64,000 bases of DNA, from positions 1 to 64,000 of the forward strand of contig NZ_BJKB01000013.1 of NCBI RefSeq assembly GCF_010725055.1. The letters are read 5' to 3'. The position numbers were made by a program, and so were the translations under genes. This DNA comes from Gelidibacter japonicus (lineage in GTDB: Bacteria; Bacteroidota; Bacteroidia; Flavobacteriales; Flavobacteriaceae). This document shows positions 28,282-37,140 of the stretch, piece after piece (the first letter of the stretch is position 1; every line of letters starts with the position of its first letter). A model generated the notes under the pieces. The model did no database searches. It saw only the letters and a program-made list of their open reading frames with translations, and had not been told where the DNA came from.

Positions 28282-30290
28282 TGCAAAGTACTTCCATTTC
28301 TTTTAAAGATCAGATATTAGAAGGCATCCCGAGTGTTTTACCTCCAGCAAAACCTTATGATGAGGCGATCAATCATGCCCCAAAACGCAAAGACATTTTA
28401 TCTGATGAAGAAAAAAAGTTGGCTTTACAAAATGCCTTGCGGTATTTTGACCCGAGCCAGCATGCGGAATTACTCCCAGAATTTAAGCATGAATTAGAGA
28501 CTTACGGCAGAATTTATATGTACCGTTTGCGTCCGGATTATAAAATGTACGCCAGACCTTTGGAAGAGTATCCTGCTAAATCAAAACAAGCAGCGGCAAT
28601 CATGTTGATGATTCAAAACAATCTCGATTATGCCGTGGCGCAACACCCACATGAACTCATTACTTATGGGGGCAATGGGGCGGTATTCTCCAATTGGGCG
28701 CAATACCGATTGACCATGAAGTATTTGGCCGAAATGACTGATGAACAAACCTTGACCATGTACTCTGGGCATCCTATGGGGTTATTCCCAAGTCATAAAG
28801 AAGCACCTAGAGTTGTAGTGACCAACGGTATGATGATCCCAAATTACTCAAAACCCAACGATTGGGAGAAATTCAACGCCTTGGGCGTTACACAATATGG
28901 TCAGATGACTGCGGGAAGCTATATGTATATCGGGCCGCAAGGAATTGTTCACGGCACCACCATTACGGTTCTCAACGGATTTCGGAAAATAAATAAATCG
29001 CCAAAAGGAAGTTTATTTGTCACCTCAGGATTAGGCGGCATGTCTGGGGCACAACCAAAAGCGGGAACCATTGCGGGCTGTATTACGGTTTGCGCTGAAG
29101 TCAACCCGAAAATTACCCAAGTACGCTTGGATCAAGGTTGGATTGATGAAAGGATTTCAGATTTAGACCAACTTGTAGGTAGGGTGAAAACCGCAAAGGC
29201 GGATAAAGAAACCGTTTCTATTGCCTATTTAGGAAATGTTGTTGATGTCTGGGAAAAATTTGATCAAGAGAACATTGGAATCGATTTGGGAAGTGACCAA
29301 ACCTCACTACATAATCCTTGGGCTGGAGGCTATTATCCGGTTGACATTTCTTTTGAAGATGCCAATGACATGATGGCGAATAACCCAGAGCTCTTCAAGG
29401 AAAAAGTACAGGAGACCTTGCGCCGACATGCTAAAGCAATTAACAAACACACAGCCAAAGGCACCTATTTTTTCGATTATGGCAATGCCTTTTTACTGGA
29501 AGCCTCACGAGCAGGCGCCGATGTGATGTCCCACAATCCAACATTAGGACGCGAGTTCAAATTTCCGAGTTATGTACAGGATATTATGGGTCCCATGTGT
29601 TTTGACTATGGTTTTGGGCCATTCCGTTGGGTTTGCACCTCTGGCAAGCCAGAAGATTTGGCAAAAACCGATCAAATTGCCTGTAAGGTTTTAGAAGAAA
29701 TAAAATTAAACTCTCCTGAAGAAATACAACAGCAAATGGCCGACAATATCCAATGGATTAAAGGCGCTCAAGAAAACAAATTAGTGGTTGGTTCACAAGC
29801 CAGAATCTTATACGCCGATGCTGAAGGTCGCACAAAGATCGCTAAAGCCTTTAATGATGCCATTGCCCGAGGAGAAATTGGTTATATTGTTTTAGGACGC
29901 GATCATCATGATGTTTCAGGCACAGATTCGCCATACCGGGAAACTTCAAATATTTACGATGGCTCTCGTTTTACAGCAGATATGGCCATCCAAAATGTGA
30001 TAGGTGACAGCTTTAGAGGAGCCACCTGGGTAAGCATCCACAACGGCGGCGGCGTTGGTTGGGGCGAAGTTATCAACGGTGGATTTGGTATGGTTCTTGA
30101 TGGTAGTAAAGATGCCGAAAGACGCCTAAAGTCCATGCTTTTTTGGGATGTCAATAACGGTATTTCAAGACGTAGTTGGGCAAGAAATGATGAAGCCATT
30201 TTCGCAATAAAACGCGCCATGGAAGCCGAGCCTAATTTAAAAGTAACGCTTCCAAATGTTGTGGACAGCAATTTATTGAACTTAATTTAA
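28281..30290 (+). CDS. hutU: Urocanate hydratase
   Basis: The 669-residue enzyme converts urocanate to imidazolonepropionate in histidine degradation, using NAD+ as an electrophile. It belongs to the long Bacteroidetes form, larger than the 550-residue proteobacterial one. Visible motifs are 'ELITYGGNGAVFSNWAQYRL', 'TMYSGHPMGLFPSHKEAPR', the dinucleotide loop 'TSGLGGMSGAQPKA', 'FDYGNAFLLEASRAG', 'FDYGFGPFRWVCTSG' and 'GGGVGWGEVINGGFGMVLDG'. Other hut genes are not in the window. The start overlaps the stop of the DUF5522 gene by one base. Confidence 0.96.
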   Translation: MQSTSISFKDQILEGIPSVLPPAKPYDEAINHAPKRKDILSDEEKKLALQNALRYFDPSQHAELLPEFKHELETYGRIYMYRLRPDYKMYARPLEEYPAKSKQAAAIMLMIQNNLDYAVAQHPHELITYGGNGAVFSNWAQYRLTMKYLAEMTDEQTLTMYSGHPMGLFPSHKEAPRVVVTNGMMIPNYSKPNDWEKFNALGVTQYGQMTAGSYMYIGPQGIVHGTTITVLNGFRKINKSPKGSLFVTSGLGGMSGAQPKAGTIAGCITVCAEVNPKITQVRLDQGWIDERISDLDQLVGRVKTAKADKETVSIAYLGNVVDVWEKFDQENIGIDLGSDQTSLHNPWAGGYYPVDISFEDANDMMANNPELFKEKVQETLRRHAKAINKHTAKGTYFFDYGNAFLLEASRAGADVMSHNPTLGREFKFPSYVQDIMGPMCFDYGFGPFRWVCTSGKPEDLAKTDQIACKVLEEIKLNSPEEIQQQMADNIQWIKGAQENKLVVGSQARILYADAEGRTKIAKAFNDAIARGEIGYIVLGRDHHDVSGTDSPYRETSNIYDGSRFTADMAIQNVIGDSFRGATWVSIHNGGGVGWGEVINGGFGMVLDGSKDAERRLKSMLFWDVNNGISRRSWARNDEAIFAIKRAMEAEPNLKVTLPNVVDSNLLNLI

Positions 30291-30307
30291 CCCTAAATAA
30301 AAATGCT

Positions 30308-30907
30308 ATGAAAAATTTGAACAAATTTCAGGAACTCGTTTTTCGTTTTTTTGACCTGAGAAAAACGATATTAACAATGGCAACAATGACTCTGCTCCTC
30401 GTTGTAGCAACTTCCTGCAGTTCAGTAAGAGTTGCAGCAGATTATGACAAGAATGCAAATTTTAATGAGTATAAAACTTTTGCCTTTTTCAAAACTGGCA
30501 TTGACAAAGCGGAAATCAGCGATCTTGACAAACGACGTATTTTAAGAGCTATTGAAAGTGAACTATTGGCTAAAGGCTACACAAAATCTGAAAACCCAGA
30601 TTTATTGGTCAGCATTTTTACAAAATCCCGTGACAAAGTCAATGTTTACAACAGTGCCTACGGCTACGGTCCTTACGGGTACGGCTGGGGATGGAGTCCA
30701 TATTATTGGAACACAGGCTATAATTCGGTTTCTACCTCTACAGAAGGCACATTGTATATTGACTTAATTGACGCCAATAAAAAGGAATTGGTATGGCAAG
30801 GCATGGGGGTTGGCTATTTATCGCAACGCATGGATAAAAAAGAAGAACGCATCAAGGAATTTGTCGCCAAAATAATGGAGAGATACCCTCCTGGATCACA
30901 ACAGTAA
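30308..30907 (+). CDS. DUF4136 lipoprotein
   Basis: The 199-residue product carries a lipoprotein signal with a long N-region; the lipobox is 'VATSC' near residue 37, and an inner ATG (residue 24) could be the real start. The mature part shows the DUF4136 pattern: 'DYDKNANFNEYKTFAFF', 'RILRAIESELLAKGYTKSE', 'PDLLVSIFTKSRD', then a Tyr/Gly-rich stretch 'GYGPYGYGWGWSPYYW', and 'EGTLYIDLIDANKKELVWQG'. Function of the family is unknown. It follows hutU by 17 nt and precedes a terminator. Confidence 0.85.
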   Translation: MKNLNKFQELVFRFFDLRKTILTMATMTLLLVVATSCSSVRVAADYDKNANFNEYKTFAFFKTGIDKAEISDLDKRRILRAIESELLAKGYTKSENPDLLVSIFTKSRDKVNVYNSAYGYGPYGYGWGWSPYYWNTGYNSVSTSTEGTLYIDLIDANKKELVWQGMGVGYLSQRMDKKEERIKEFVAKIMERYPPGSQQ

Positions 30908-30966
30908 TCTTAGGTTAAATCAAGGAACTTAGGGCATTAAAACCCTATAGTGAAAATAAAATGTTG

Positions 30967-30996
30967 AAGCATCAATTTTAATTATTGGTGCTTTTT
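30967..30996 (+). terminator. Terminator after the DUF4136 gene
   Basis: A 10-bp stem with one G-T pair (AAGCATCAAT with ATTGGTGCTT), 7-nt loop, then seven or more T. Confidence 0.75.
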
Positions 30997-31043
30997 TTAT
31001 GTTTAAAATCACCTAGCAAAACTAGCCTTCCATTCTAAAACCT

Positions 31044-31051
31044 TATATTTG
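31044..31051 (+). promoter_or_regulatory. -7 box of the SulP transporter gene
   Basis: TATATTTG, an exact TAnnTTTG match, 22 nt before the ATG. Confidence 0.5.
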
Positions 31052-31073
31052 CCCCCTTTTAAGTGCAAAAATT

Positions 31074-32741
31074 ATGATGTTTAGCCAAACCAGAAAAAAT
31101 TTCACCCAAAATCCTAAAAATGATATCCTTGCAGGTATTACCGTGTCATTAGCCATGATTCCTGAAGTTGTCGCTTTTGCTTTTGTGGCGCAGATTGACC
31201 CTTTGGTAGCCTTATCAGGTGCATTCATAGTAGGATTAATTGCTGCAATATTTGGAGGCCGACCTGGATTAATCTCGGGTGCTGCCGGTGCTGTTGCCGT
31301 TATTTTTGTAAATCTCGTTTCAGAAGGACATGAGAGAGGCATGTTATTTGACACCCCTGTTGAAAATATGGGCTACTTTTATTTGTTGGCAGCCGTCATA
31401 TTAATGGGACTCATTCAAATAGGCGCTGGGGTATTAAAATTAGGACGCTTTGTTCGATTGATCCCGCATTCGGTAATGATGGGTTTCGTCAACGGATTGG
31501 CCATTGTGATTTTTTTGGCCCAAGTCCGCATGTTCTCCCACAAAGAATTAGAAATCGGAGCAGATGGTCTAAAGAGATACATAAACATTCCGATGCAGGG
31601 CTCTGAATTACACACCATGCTTGGGCTCGTTGGACTCACCATGGCTATTATTTGGTTGCTCCCTAAAATAACTACTAAAATACCCTCAGCCTTAATAGCA
31701 ATTATCGTTACAAGTGGCGTAGTTATTTTTGGCGGATTAGATGTGAGCACCGTTGGCTCGTATATTATAGAAGGTGGTGGAGATGGATTGAAAGGTGAGC
31801 TTCCGACCCTCAATACGGAACTCTGGCAAAATCTACCTATCAATTTCGCAACGCTTAAATTCATTCTTCCCTACGCATTTTTAGCAGCTTCTGTAGGTCT
31901 GATCGAATCGTTAATGACCATGAACTTGGTTGATGAATTAACTGATACTCGCGGTAATGGAAATAGAGAATGTGTGGCACAAGGTGCTGGAAATATGGTC
32001 AGTGGTTTATTTGGGGGTACAGGAGGTTGTGGAATGATTGGACAAACCGTTATAAATATTAATGCTGGTGGTAGAGGACGTTTATCTGGAATTGCCATGG
32101 CATTAACGCTATTGACCTTTATTTTATTTACTGCGCAATATATTGAACAAGTGCCAATTGCCGCTTTAGTAGGCGTCATGTTTATGATGGTTATTGAAAC
32201 ATTTGCCTGGTCCAGCTTCAGGATTATTAGAAAAATTCCTGTTGCAGACGCATTTGTACTTGTCACTGTATCTACAGTAACCGTCATTTACGATCTTGCC
32301 ATTGCCGTATTTATTGGAGTTATTTTATCTTCCCTAGTATTTGCCTGGAAAAATGCAACCATGATTAGAGCTCGCAAACGTATAAAAGAAGACGGTACAA
32401 AAGTTTACGAAATATGGGGACCTTTATTTTTTGGTTCTGTTCAAAATTTCAACAATAAATTTGATGTCAAGAACGATCCTCAAAATGTAGTCATTGATTT
32501 TGTAGAATCTCGTGTGAGTGATCATTCGGCTATTGAAGCCATATATAATTTGGTAAATAAATATGAAGCCGAGGGTAAAACGATTAGATTAAAGCATCTA
32601 AATGAAGACAGTAAAGTATTATTGCATAAAGCAAGTCCGAAATTTAAGGAAGTAATTATTGAAGACGTTGATGATCCGCGCTATTATTTAGCAGAAGATC
32701 CTGAAAAATTTACCAAACCCCTTTCGGAATACGATCTATAA
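31074..32741 (+). CDS. SulP-family anion transporter with STAS domain
   Basis: A 555-residue inner-membrane protein. 'NDILAGITVSLAMIPEVVAF' at the start is the SulP signature region, and roughly 10-12 membrane segments run to about residue 430. The cytoplasmic STAS domain follows (about 435-530, 'IWGPLFFGSVQNFNNKF', 'NVVIDFVESRVSDHSAIEAI'), in which Ser of 'VSDHSA' sits at the position phosphorylated in anti-anti-sigma factors. SulP proteins move sulfate, bicarbonate or dicarboxylates; the substrate is not fixed by sequence. It is a single gene with its own promoter box and terminator. Confidence 0.93.
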   Translation: MMFSQTRKNFTQNPKNDILAGITVSLAMIPEVVAFAFVAQIDPLVALSGAFIVGLIAAIFGGRPGLISGAAGAVAVIFVNLVSEGHERGMLFDTPVENMGYFYLLAAVILMGLIQIGAGVLKLGRFVRLIPHSVMMGFVNGLAIVIFLAQVRMFSHKELEIGADGLKRYINIPMQGSELHTMLGLVGLTMAIIWLLPKITTKIPSALIAIIVTSGVVIFGGLDVSTVGSYIIEGGGDGLKGELPTLNTELWQNLPINFATLKFILPYAFLAASVGLIESLMTMNLVDELTDTRGNGNRECVAQGAGNMVSGLFGGTGGCGMIGQTVININAGGRGRLSGIAMALTLLTFILFTAQYIEQVPIAALVGVMFMMVIETFAWSSFRIIRKIPVADAFVLVTVSTVTVIYDLAIAVFIGVILSSLVFAWKNATMIRARKRIKEDGTKVYEIWGPLFFGSVQNFNNKFDVKNDPQNVVIDFVESRVSDHSAIEAIYNLVNKYEAEGKTIRLKHLNEDSKVLLHKASPKFKEVIIEDVDDPRYYLAEDPEKFTKPLSEYDL

Positions 32742-32772
32742 AAAAAAGCGACCCATTTGAGTCGCTTTTTTT
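32742..32772. terminator. Bidirectional terminator after the SulP gene
   Basis: An 11-bp stem (AAAAAAGCGAC with GTCGCTTTTTT), 8-nt loop, shared with the converging small lipoprotein gene. Confidence 0.8.
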
Positions 32773-32775
32773 AAA

Positions 32776-33018
32776 TTAATTATCGTCATTGTCAGTTTTA
32801 TCCTTTATTTTGACATCGCCGTCATCATCAGTTTTAATTTTGACTTTTCGGTTTTCGGTTTCCATTTTAATTTTGTCGCCATCTTCACTGACATCAATAT
32901 CAGCACCTTCATCTTGCATTTCATTTATGATTCTTTCCTTCTCAGTTTCTTCTCTGCAGGAAGTCAACGAAAAGGTCATAAACAAAGACATCGTTGACAT
33001 AAAAATTATTTTTTTCAT
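32776..33018 (-). CDS. Small acidic lipoprotein
   Basis: An 80-residue product with a lipoprotein signal (SLTSC, Cys 21). The mature 60 residues consist of charged repeats in which Lys-Val/Ile and Asp-Gly alternate ('VKIKTDDDGDVKIKDKTDND'), probably a short beta structure or a disordered acidic tail. No family recognised. It lies alone between the SulP gene (convergent) and the E1 gene (upstream, same strand, 61 nt away). Confidence 0.6.
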   Translation of the reverse strand: MKKIIFMSTMSLFMTFSLTSCREETEKERIINEMQDEGADIDVSEDGDKIKMETENRKVKIKTDDDGDVKIKDKTDNDDN

Positions 33019-33079
33019 AATATGAGTTTTAATATTTAGTGTAAAACTATCATACTATCAACAGTCGTTTTGACTGTAA

Positions 33080-35230
33080 TCAATAATTAAGTAACTCAAT
33101 TATCTTTTGCTTCACCTTCTCGGTACTCGGAATCATAGTCTCCTCCAATATGGAATTCAGAGGAATAGCAGGCATATTCTCACTGCCAATAGTCATCACC
33201 GGCGCATCTAAGAATTTAAAAGATGCTTCCTGAATCTTGCCTGCCAAAGCCCTTGCAAACGAATTGTTTGAAGGCTCTTCAGTTACCACAAGACACTTTC
33301 CTGTTTTCTTAACGGAGGTCATAATGGTCTCTTCGTCTAAAGGAAACAAGGTTCTTAAGTCGATAATTTCAATTTGATCGCGCATGTCCAACTCACCAGA
33401 TGCATTGTATGCCCAATGCACACCCATGCCGTAAGTAACAATAGTAATGGTCTCTTTATCTTCCTGTTTCCAAATTTCTTGAAGTACCCAAGCCTTGCCA
33501 AAAGGCAGCACATAATCTTCGCTTGGCTCAACAGATGTGGCGCCTTTAGTGCCCGGCACCTTGCTCCAATACAACCCTTTATGCTCCAAAATAACAACTG
33601 GATTTGGATCGTAATAGGCTGCTTTTATTAAGCCTTTTAGGTCGGCACCGTTGCTTGGATAAGCTATTTTAATGCCTCTAATATTAGTGACGATACTTTC
33701 CACTGACGATGAATGGTACGGACCTCCACTGCCATAAGCCCCAATTGGCACACGCAAAATCATGCTCACGGGCCATTTTCCATTAGATAAATAGCAGCTT
33801 CTACTGACTTCTGTAAATAATTGATTCAAGCCTGGCCAAATATAATCGGCAAATTGAACCTCAACGATTGGTTTTAGTCCAACAGCACTCATGCCAACGG
33901 TTGACCCCACTATAAAAGCTTCTTGAATTGGTGTATTAAACACCCGCTCATCTCCGAATTTTTGAGCTAAGGTTGCCGCTTCTCTAAACACACCACCCAA
34001 ACGACCACCAACATCCTGTCCATAGAGCAAACATTCTTTGTGCTTTCTCATTAATTCTTCCACAGCAAACAGAGCACAATCGACCATGACGACTTTCTCC
34101 GCACCTTTTGGAGAACGCTCACCTTTTTCTTCAGTAATTGGTGTGGGTGCAAAATCGTGGGTAAATAAATCTTCTGGTTTGGGATCTGCGGCTTTTAGGG
34201 CCAGATTATAATCGCTCTCCACAGCCGTATGACATTCTTTTTCTATGGTTTCTAAATCATCATTTGAAAATCCATGGTCCAATAATTGTTGTTTCAACAC
34301 TGGATAAGGATCCCGAGATCTGGCCTCTTCCAAATCATCACGATACCACTCCATTCGCACACCAGAGGTATGATGATTCAACAAAGGCACTTTAGCATGA
34401 ACCAAAAATGGCCGACGTTCTGTACGAATGGTCGCAATCACTTTTTCAAGGGCTTCATAACTTTCGATGAAATTAGCACCATCAATAGTTATGGCTTCCA
34501 ATCCTTTGAAACCTTTAGCATATTCAAAGGCATCTTGCGCTCTGATTTCAGCTGCATTGGCTGAAATATCCCATTCGTTATCCTGTACCAAATATAGGAT
34601 GGGCAGCTTTTTCAAGACGGCCATTTGGAAGGCTTCAGAAACTTCGCCTTCGGTTACGGAAGCGTCGCCTAAGGAACAGACCACGATAGGTGCATTCCCC
34701 CGAAGAAGGGAATCTTCTGAATGAACAGATGTATCGTAATCATTGGAAAATTCATCTCCCTCAAGGATTGATTTTTTCGTTGCTTCGTTTTCTTCTTTAA
34801 AGAGATTACCGCCTTCGCGGTAATTAAACCCCATCGCGACACCTGTCGCCGGAATGGCCTGCATTCCAGTGGCTGACGATTGGTGCGGGATTTTAGGTTT
34901 ATCAAAATCCCGTAAACTTGGATGTGCGTAATAGGTACGTCCTCCGGAAAATGGATCATCCTTTTTGGCCAACAATTGCAACATCAAATCGTATGGTTTC
35001 AATCCAAATGATAGCAACATCGCATCATCCCTATAATACGGAAATGCATAATCCTGTGGCAACAATTGCATGCCTAACGCTATTTGGATCGCTTCGTGGC
35101 CTCTTGATGTGGCGTGTACGTACTTGGATACTTGCTTGAAATTGGCTTCGTACAATTCGGACATAGCCTTGGCTGTACAAAGATGTTTAAAAGCTTTTTT
35201 CAATAGATCTTTACTTATATTTTTTGACAC
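33080..35230 (-). CDS. Fused alpha/beta E1 of a branched-chain-type 2-oxoacid dehydrogenase
   Basis: The 716-residue product begins at GTG. The alpha half (1-345) has 'HATSRGHEAIQIALGM', 'YYRDDAMLLSFG' and the thiamine-diphosphate motif 'SLGDASVTEGEVSEAFQMAV...DNEWDISA'. The beta half (about 375-716) has 'YGQDVGGRLGGVFREA', 'PIQEAFIVGSTVGMSAVG' and 'EVQFADYIWPGLNQL'. It decarboxylates a 2-oxoacid and passes the acyl group to E2. Residues about 136-179 form an extra loop bracketed by two palindromes in the DNA (34694-34713 and 34805-34824). The E2 gene lies upstream in the same direction; E3 is not in the window. The substrate may be branched-chain oxoacids or, given the paa genes, phenylpyruvate (inference). 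Confidence 0.9.
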   Translation of the reverse strand: MSKNISKDLLKKAFKHLCTAKAMSELYEANFKQVSKYVHATSRGHEAIQIALGMQLLPQDYAFPYYRDDAMLLSFGLKPYDLMLQLLAKKDDPFSGGRTYYAHPSLRDFDKPKIPHQSSATGMQAIPATGVAMGFNYREGGNLFKEENEATKKSILEGDEFSNDYDTSVHSEDSLLRGNAPIVVCSLGDASVTEGEVSEAFQMAVLKKLPILYLVQDNEWDISANAAEIRAQDAFEYAKGFKGLEAITIDGANFIESYEALEKVIATIRTERRPFLVHAKVPLLNHHTSGVRMEWYRDDLEEARSRDPYPVLKQQLLDHGFSNDDLETIEKECHTAVESDYNLALKAADPKPEDLFTHDFAPTPITEEKGERSPKGAEKVVMVDCALFAVEELMRKHKECLLYGQDVGGRLGGVFREAATLAQKFGDERVFNTPIQEAFIVGSTVGMSAVGLKPIVEVQFADYIWPGLNQLFTEVSRSCYLSNGKWPVSMILRVPIGAYGSGGPYHSSSVESIVTNIRGIKIAYPSNGADLKGLIKAAYYDPNPVVILEHKGLYWSKVPGTKGATSVEPSEDYVLPFGKAWVLQEIWKQEDKETITIVTYGMGVHWAYNASGELDMRDQIEIIDLRTLFPLDEETIMTSVKKTGKCLVVTEEPSNNSFARALAGKIQEASFKFLDAPVMTIGSENMPAIPLNSILEETMIPSTEKVKQKIIELLNY
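34694..34713. repeat. In-frame palindrome inside the E1 gene, copy 1
   Basis: Arms ATTCCC and GGGAAT around an 8-nt loop, of the same ATTCCC..GGGAAT kind as the intergenic palindromes at 36731, 37121 and 44271. In the E1 frame it encodes DSLLRGN. Confidence 0.6.
34805..34824. repeat. In-frame palindrome inside the E1 gene, copy 2
   Basis: Perfect arms ATTACCGC and GCGGTAAT around CTTC. In the E1 frame it encodes NYREGGN. Together with the palindrome at 34694 it brackets about 44 residues that break the usual alpha-subunit pattern between 'ATGVAMGF' and 'PIVVCSLGDAS'. Confidence 0.6.
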
Positions 35231-35250
35231 GAATTCTTTAATTTATGTTG

Positions 35251-35412
35251 AGACCTCACAAAACCGAAACGTCGGAATTAAATCTGTGAGATCTGCATTC
35301 TTACTATATTTTTCTATGTATCGTTTTAAAACCTTTCAGGTTTTGAAAACCTGAAAGGTATGGTGGACGATTTCGGATCAGACCTGATAGGTTTCTAAAA
35401 CCTGTCAGGTCT
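35251..35412. repeat. Three consecutive AAACCTG-type palindromes
   Basis: The E2-E1 gap holds three inverted repeats. The first, 35251-35294, has arms AGACCTCACA and TGTGAGATCT. The second, 35331-35359, is perfect, with 14-bp arms ACCTTTCAGGTTTT and its complement around one base. The third, 35380-35412, has arms AGACCTGATAGGTTT and AAACCTGTCAGGTCT. The same family recurs at 51083, 52110 and 55055. Confidence 0.85.
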
Positions 35413-35421
35413 TGTTCATAT

Positions 35422-36768
35422 CTATATTTCTCTATTAACATCAAATTGCTCAAAGTAATCGGCAACGCGACGCACAAAACTACCGCCTAAAAAACCATCA
35501 ACCACGCGATGGTCGAACGACAAGGACAAGTACATCATACTTCTAACCGCAATCTCATCGCCTTTTTCAGTTTCTATCACTTCAGGTCTTTTTTTGATGA
35601 TACCCAAAGCTAAAATGGCCACTTCAGGCTGATTGATGATGGGTGTTCCCATCACACTGCCGAAAGTTCCTACGTTGGAAATGGTAAACGTACTGCCTTT
35701 AATGTCATCGGCTCCCAATTTGTTTTCTCTGGCTTTCTTAGCCATTTCATTGACTTTTTCAGCCAATGTTCTCAAATCTTTGGTATCTGCATTTTTCACT
35801 ACAGGAACAATTAAATTCCCACTGGGTAACGCTGTTGCCATTCCTATATTGATATCTTCTTTAACGATGATATTATTCCCATCCACAGAGGCATTGATGT
35901 TTGGAAAATCCTTGACGGCTTTGGCGACGGCTTCCACAAATAATGGTGTAAAGGTTAATCGCTCGCCATATTTTTCTTGAAAAGCTTCCTTATTAGCGTT
36001 TCTCCAGTTGACCATGTTGGTCATATCGGCTTCCACATAAGCGGTGACGTGAGGCGATGTGTGTTTCGAATAGACCATATGATCGGCAATCATTTGGCGC
36101 ATCCGGTCCATTTTGATGATTTTACCTTTACCTTTTTCAAAATTCAATTGTGGAATTCGGTAAGCCGTTGGATCTTGCATTACAGGTTGTGCAAACTTAT
36201 AAGGTCTTCCCTCCTCAATATAATTGAAGACATCGCTTTTTCGTAATCGTCCCTCATGTCCAGTTGCTGGAATTCTCGCCAACTCTTCATAGCTGATATG
36301 TTGTTCCTTTGCTATTTTTAGGATTAGCGGTGAGAAGAAATGGTTTGAAGTTGAATCCCGATAACTATCGGGAGAAAATGAAGTTGACGTTTTTTGCTTT
36401 AAAGAAGCTTTCGTCATCTCTTGTTTTTTTGACGTTTGCTTTGTTTTTTCTTTAGAAACTTCAGATTGAGAAGGAAGAACATCTTTCTTATCAGAAGTTA
36501 TGTCTTCCGAAGCTTCAAAAATTGCAATGATTTCACCAACCGGAACAACATCTTTTTCTTTAAATAATGTTTGTATTAGTGTCCCAGATTTTGGCGCTGG
36601 AACTTCGTTGTCGACTTTATCGGTAGCAACTTCCAAAATGATATCGCCCTCTTCAAATGAATCACCTTCATCGATGAGCCAACTGATGATGGTACCTTCG
36701 GTGATGCTTTCGCCCATTTTGGGCATCCTTAATTCCCACGAAATTGGGAATCTCTTATTTTCTTTCAT
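35422..36768 (-). CDS. Dihydrolipoyl acyltransferase (E2) of the 2-oxoacid dehydrogenase
   Basis: The 448-residue E2 carries the acyl group from E1 to CoA. One lipoyl domain comes first (to about 90, lipoylated Lys in 'EVATDKVDNEVPAP'). A Ser/Thr/Lys-rich linker follows, then the subunit-binding domain ('ILKIAKEQHISYEELARIPA', 'GHEGRLRKSDVFNYI') and the catalytic domain with 'SLSFDHRVVDG' near the end. The N-terminus is odd: its ATG lies inside the last codons of the upstream GIY-YIG gene, and the next nine codons (RFPISWELR) are a palindromic repeat, so the original start has been rebuilt. Part of the linker (SPDSYRDS) is another palindrome at 36356-36373. Confidence 0.92.
   Translation of the reverse strand: MKENKRFPISWELRMPKMGESITEGTIISWLIDEGDSFEEGDIILEVATDKVDNEVPAPKSGTLIQTLFKEKDVVPVGEIIAIFEASEDITSDKKDVLPSQSEVSKEKTKQTSKKQEMTKASLKQKTSTSFSPDSYRDSTSNHFFSPLILKIAKEQHISYEELARIPATGHEGRLRKSDVFNYIEEGRPYKFAQPVMQDPTAYRIPQLNFEKGKGKIIKMDRMRQMIADHMVYSKHTSPHVTAYVEADMTNMVNWRNANKEAFQEKYGERLTFTPLFVEAVAKAVKDFPNINASVDGNNIIVKEDINIGMATALPSGNLIVPVVKNADTKDLRTLAEKVNEMAKKARENKLGADDIKGSTFTISNVGTFGSVMGTPIINQPEVAILALGIIKKRPEVIETEKGDEIAVRSMMYLSLSFDHRVVDGFLGGSFVRRVADYFEQFDVNREI
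36356..36373. repeat. In-frame palindrome in the E2 linker
   Basis: TCCCGATA and TATCGGGA around two bases. It encodes part of the flexible linker between the lipoyl and subunit-binding domains. Confidence 0.7.
36731..36752. repeat. Palindrome overlapping the E2 start, left flank of a GIY-YIG ORF
   Basis: Arms ATTCCCA and TGGGAAT. Together with the bases to its right it is a near copy of 37121-37150 on the other side of the GIY-YIG ORF, in the same orientation. Confidence 0.75.
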
Positions 36769-37078
36769 TTCGATAATTATTAAAATCCAAATTCCAGTTC
36801 ATACTCAAATCCATCCAGCTTGGATTCATACTTTCAATCAGTTGTATTTTCCAATCACGTTTCCATTTCTTCATCCTTCTTTCTCTTATTAGAGCTTCCT
36901 TATCATTGTCATATATTTCAAAATACACCAATCTATCACAGTTATATTTTGCCGTAAATGATTCCTGGTAAATCTTAAGCTTATGTTCTTTTACTCTTTG
37001 ATCAATATTATTAGTTACACCCACATAAATGACACCTTGTGGCTTATTAGACATGATATAGACGAACCATGATTTCAT
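36755..37078 (-). CDS. Single-domain GIY-YIG nuclease family protein (copy 1)
   Basis: The 107-residue product has the GIY-YIG core in the form 'WFVYIMSNKPQGVIYVGVTNN' split over two strands (YIM...YVG), the helix 'IDQRVKEHKL', and 'LVYFEIYDNDKEALIRERRM', which supplies the catalytic-like Arg and the metal-binding Glu. The typical end 'KKWKRDWKIQLIESMNPSW' follows. Such stand-alone nucleases (UPF0213/YhbQ-like) are common in Flavobacteria, mostly untested. It lies between paaY and E2, overlaps the E2 start by 14 nt, and is flanked by direct copies of a palindrome-containing sequence, so a mobile or homing origin is inferred. Confidence 0.85.
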   Translation of the reverse strand: MKSWFVYIMSNKPQGVIYVGVTNNIDQRVKEHKLKIYQESFTAKYNCDRLVYFEIYDNDKEALIRERRMKKWKRDWKIQLIESMNPSWMDLSMNWNLDFNNYRNERK

Positions 37079-37094
37079 TGCTTTATGCTTTAGA

Positions 37095-37140
37095 TTCCTG
37101 CCTCCGCAGGAAGTTGGTTAATTCCCACGAAAGTGGGATC
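37095..37140. repeat. Two palindromes on the right flank of the GIY-YIG ORF
   Basis: TTCCTGCCTCCGCAGGAA (37095-37112) and ATTCCCAC..GTGGGATC (37121-37140). The second, with the 10-15 bases after it, is directly repeated at 36731-36770. Both belong to the TTCCYRC..GYRGGAA palindrome family scattered through 33-62 kb. Confidence 0.8.

Noticed and set aside
31415-32287. Long antisense frames inside the SulP gene
   Set aside because: They are mirror images of a conserved transporter sequence, without start context or family resemblance.
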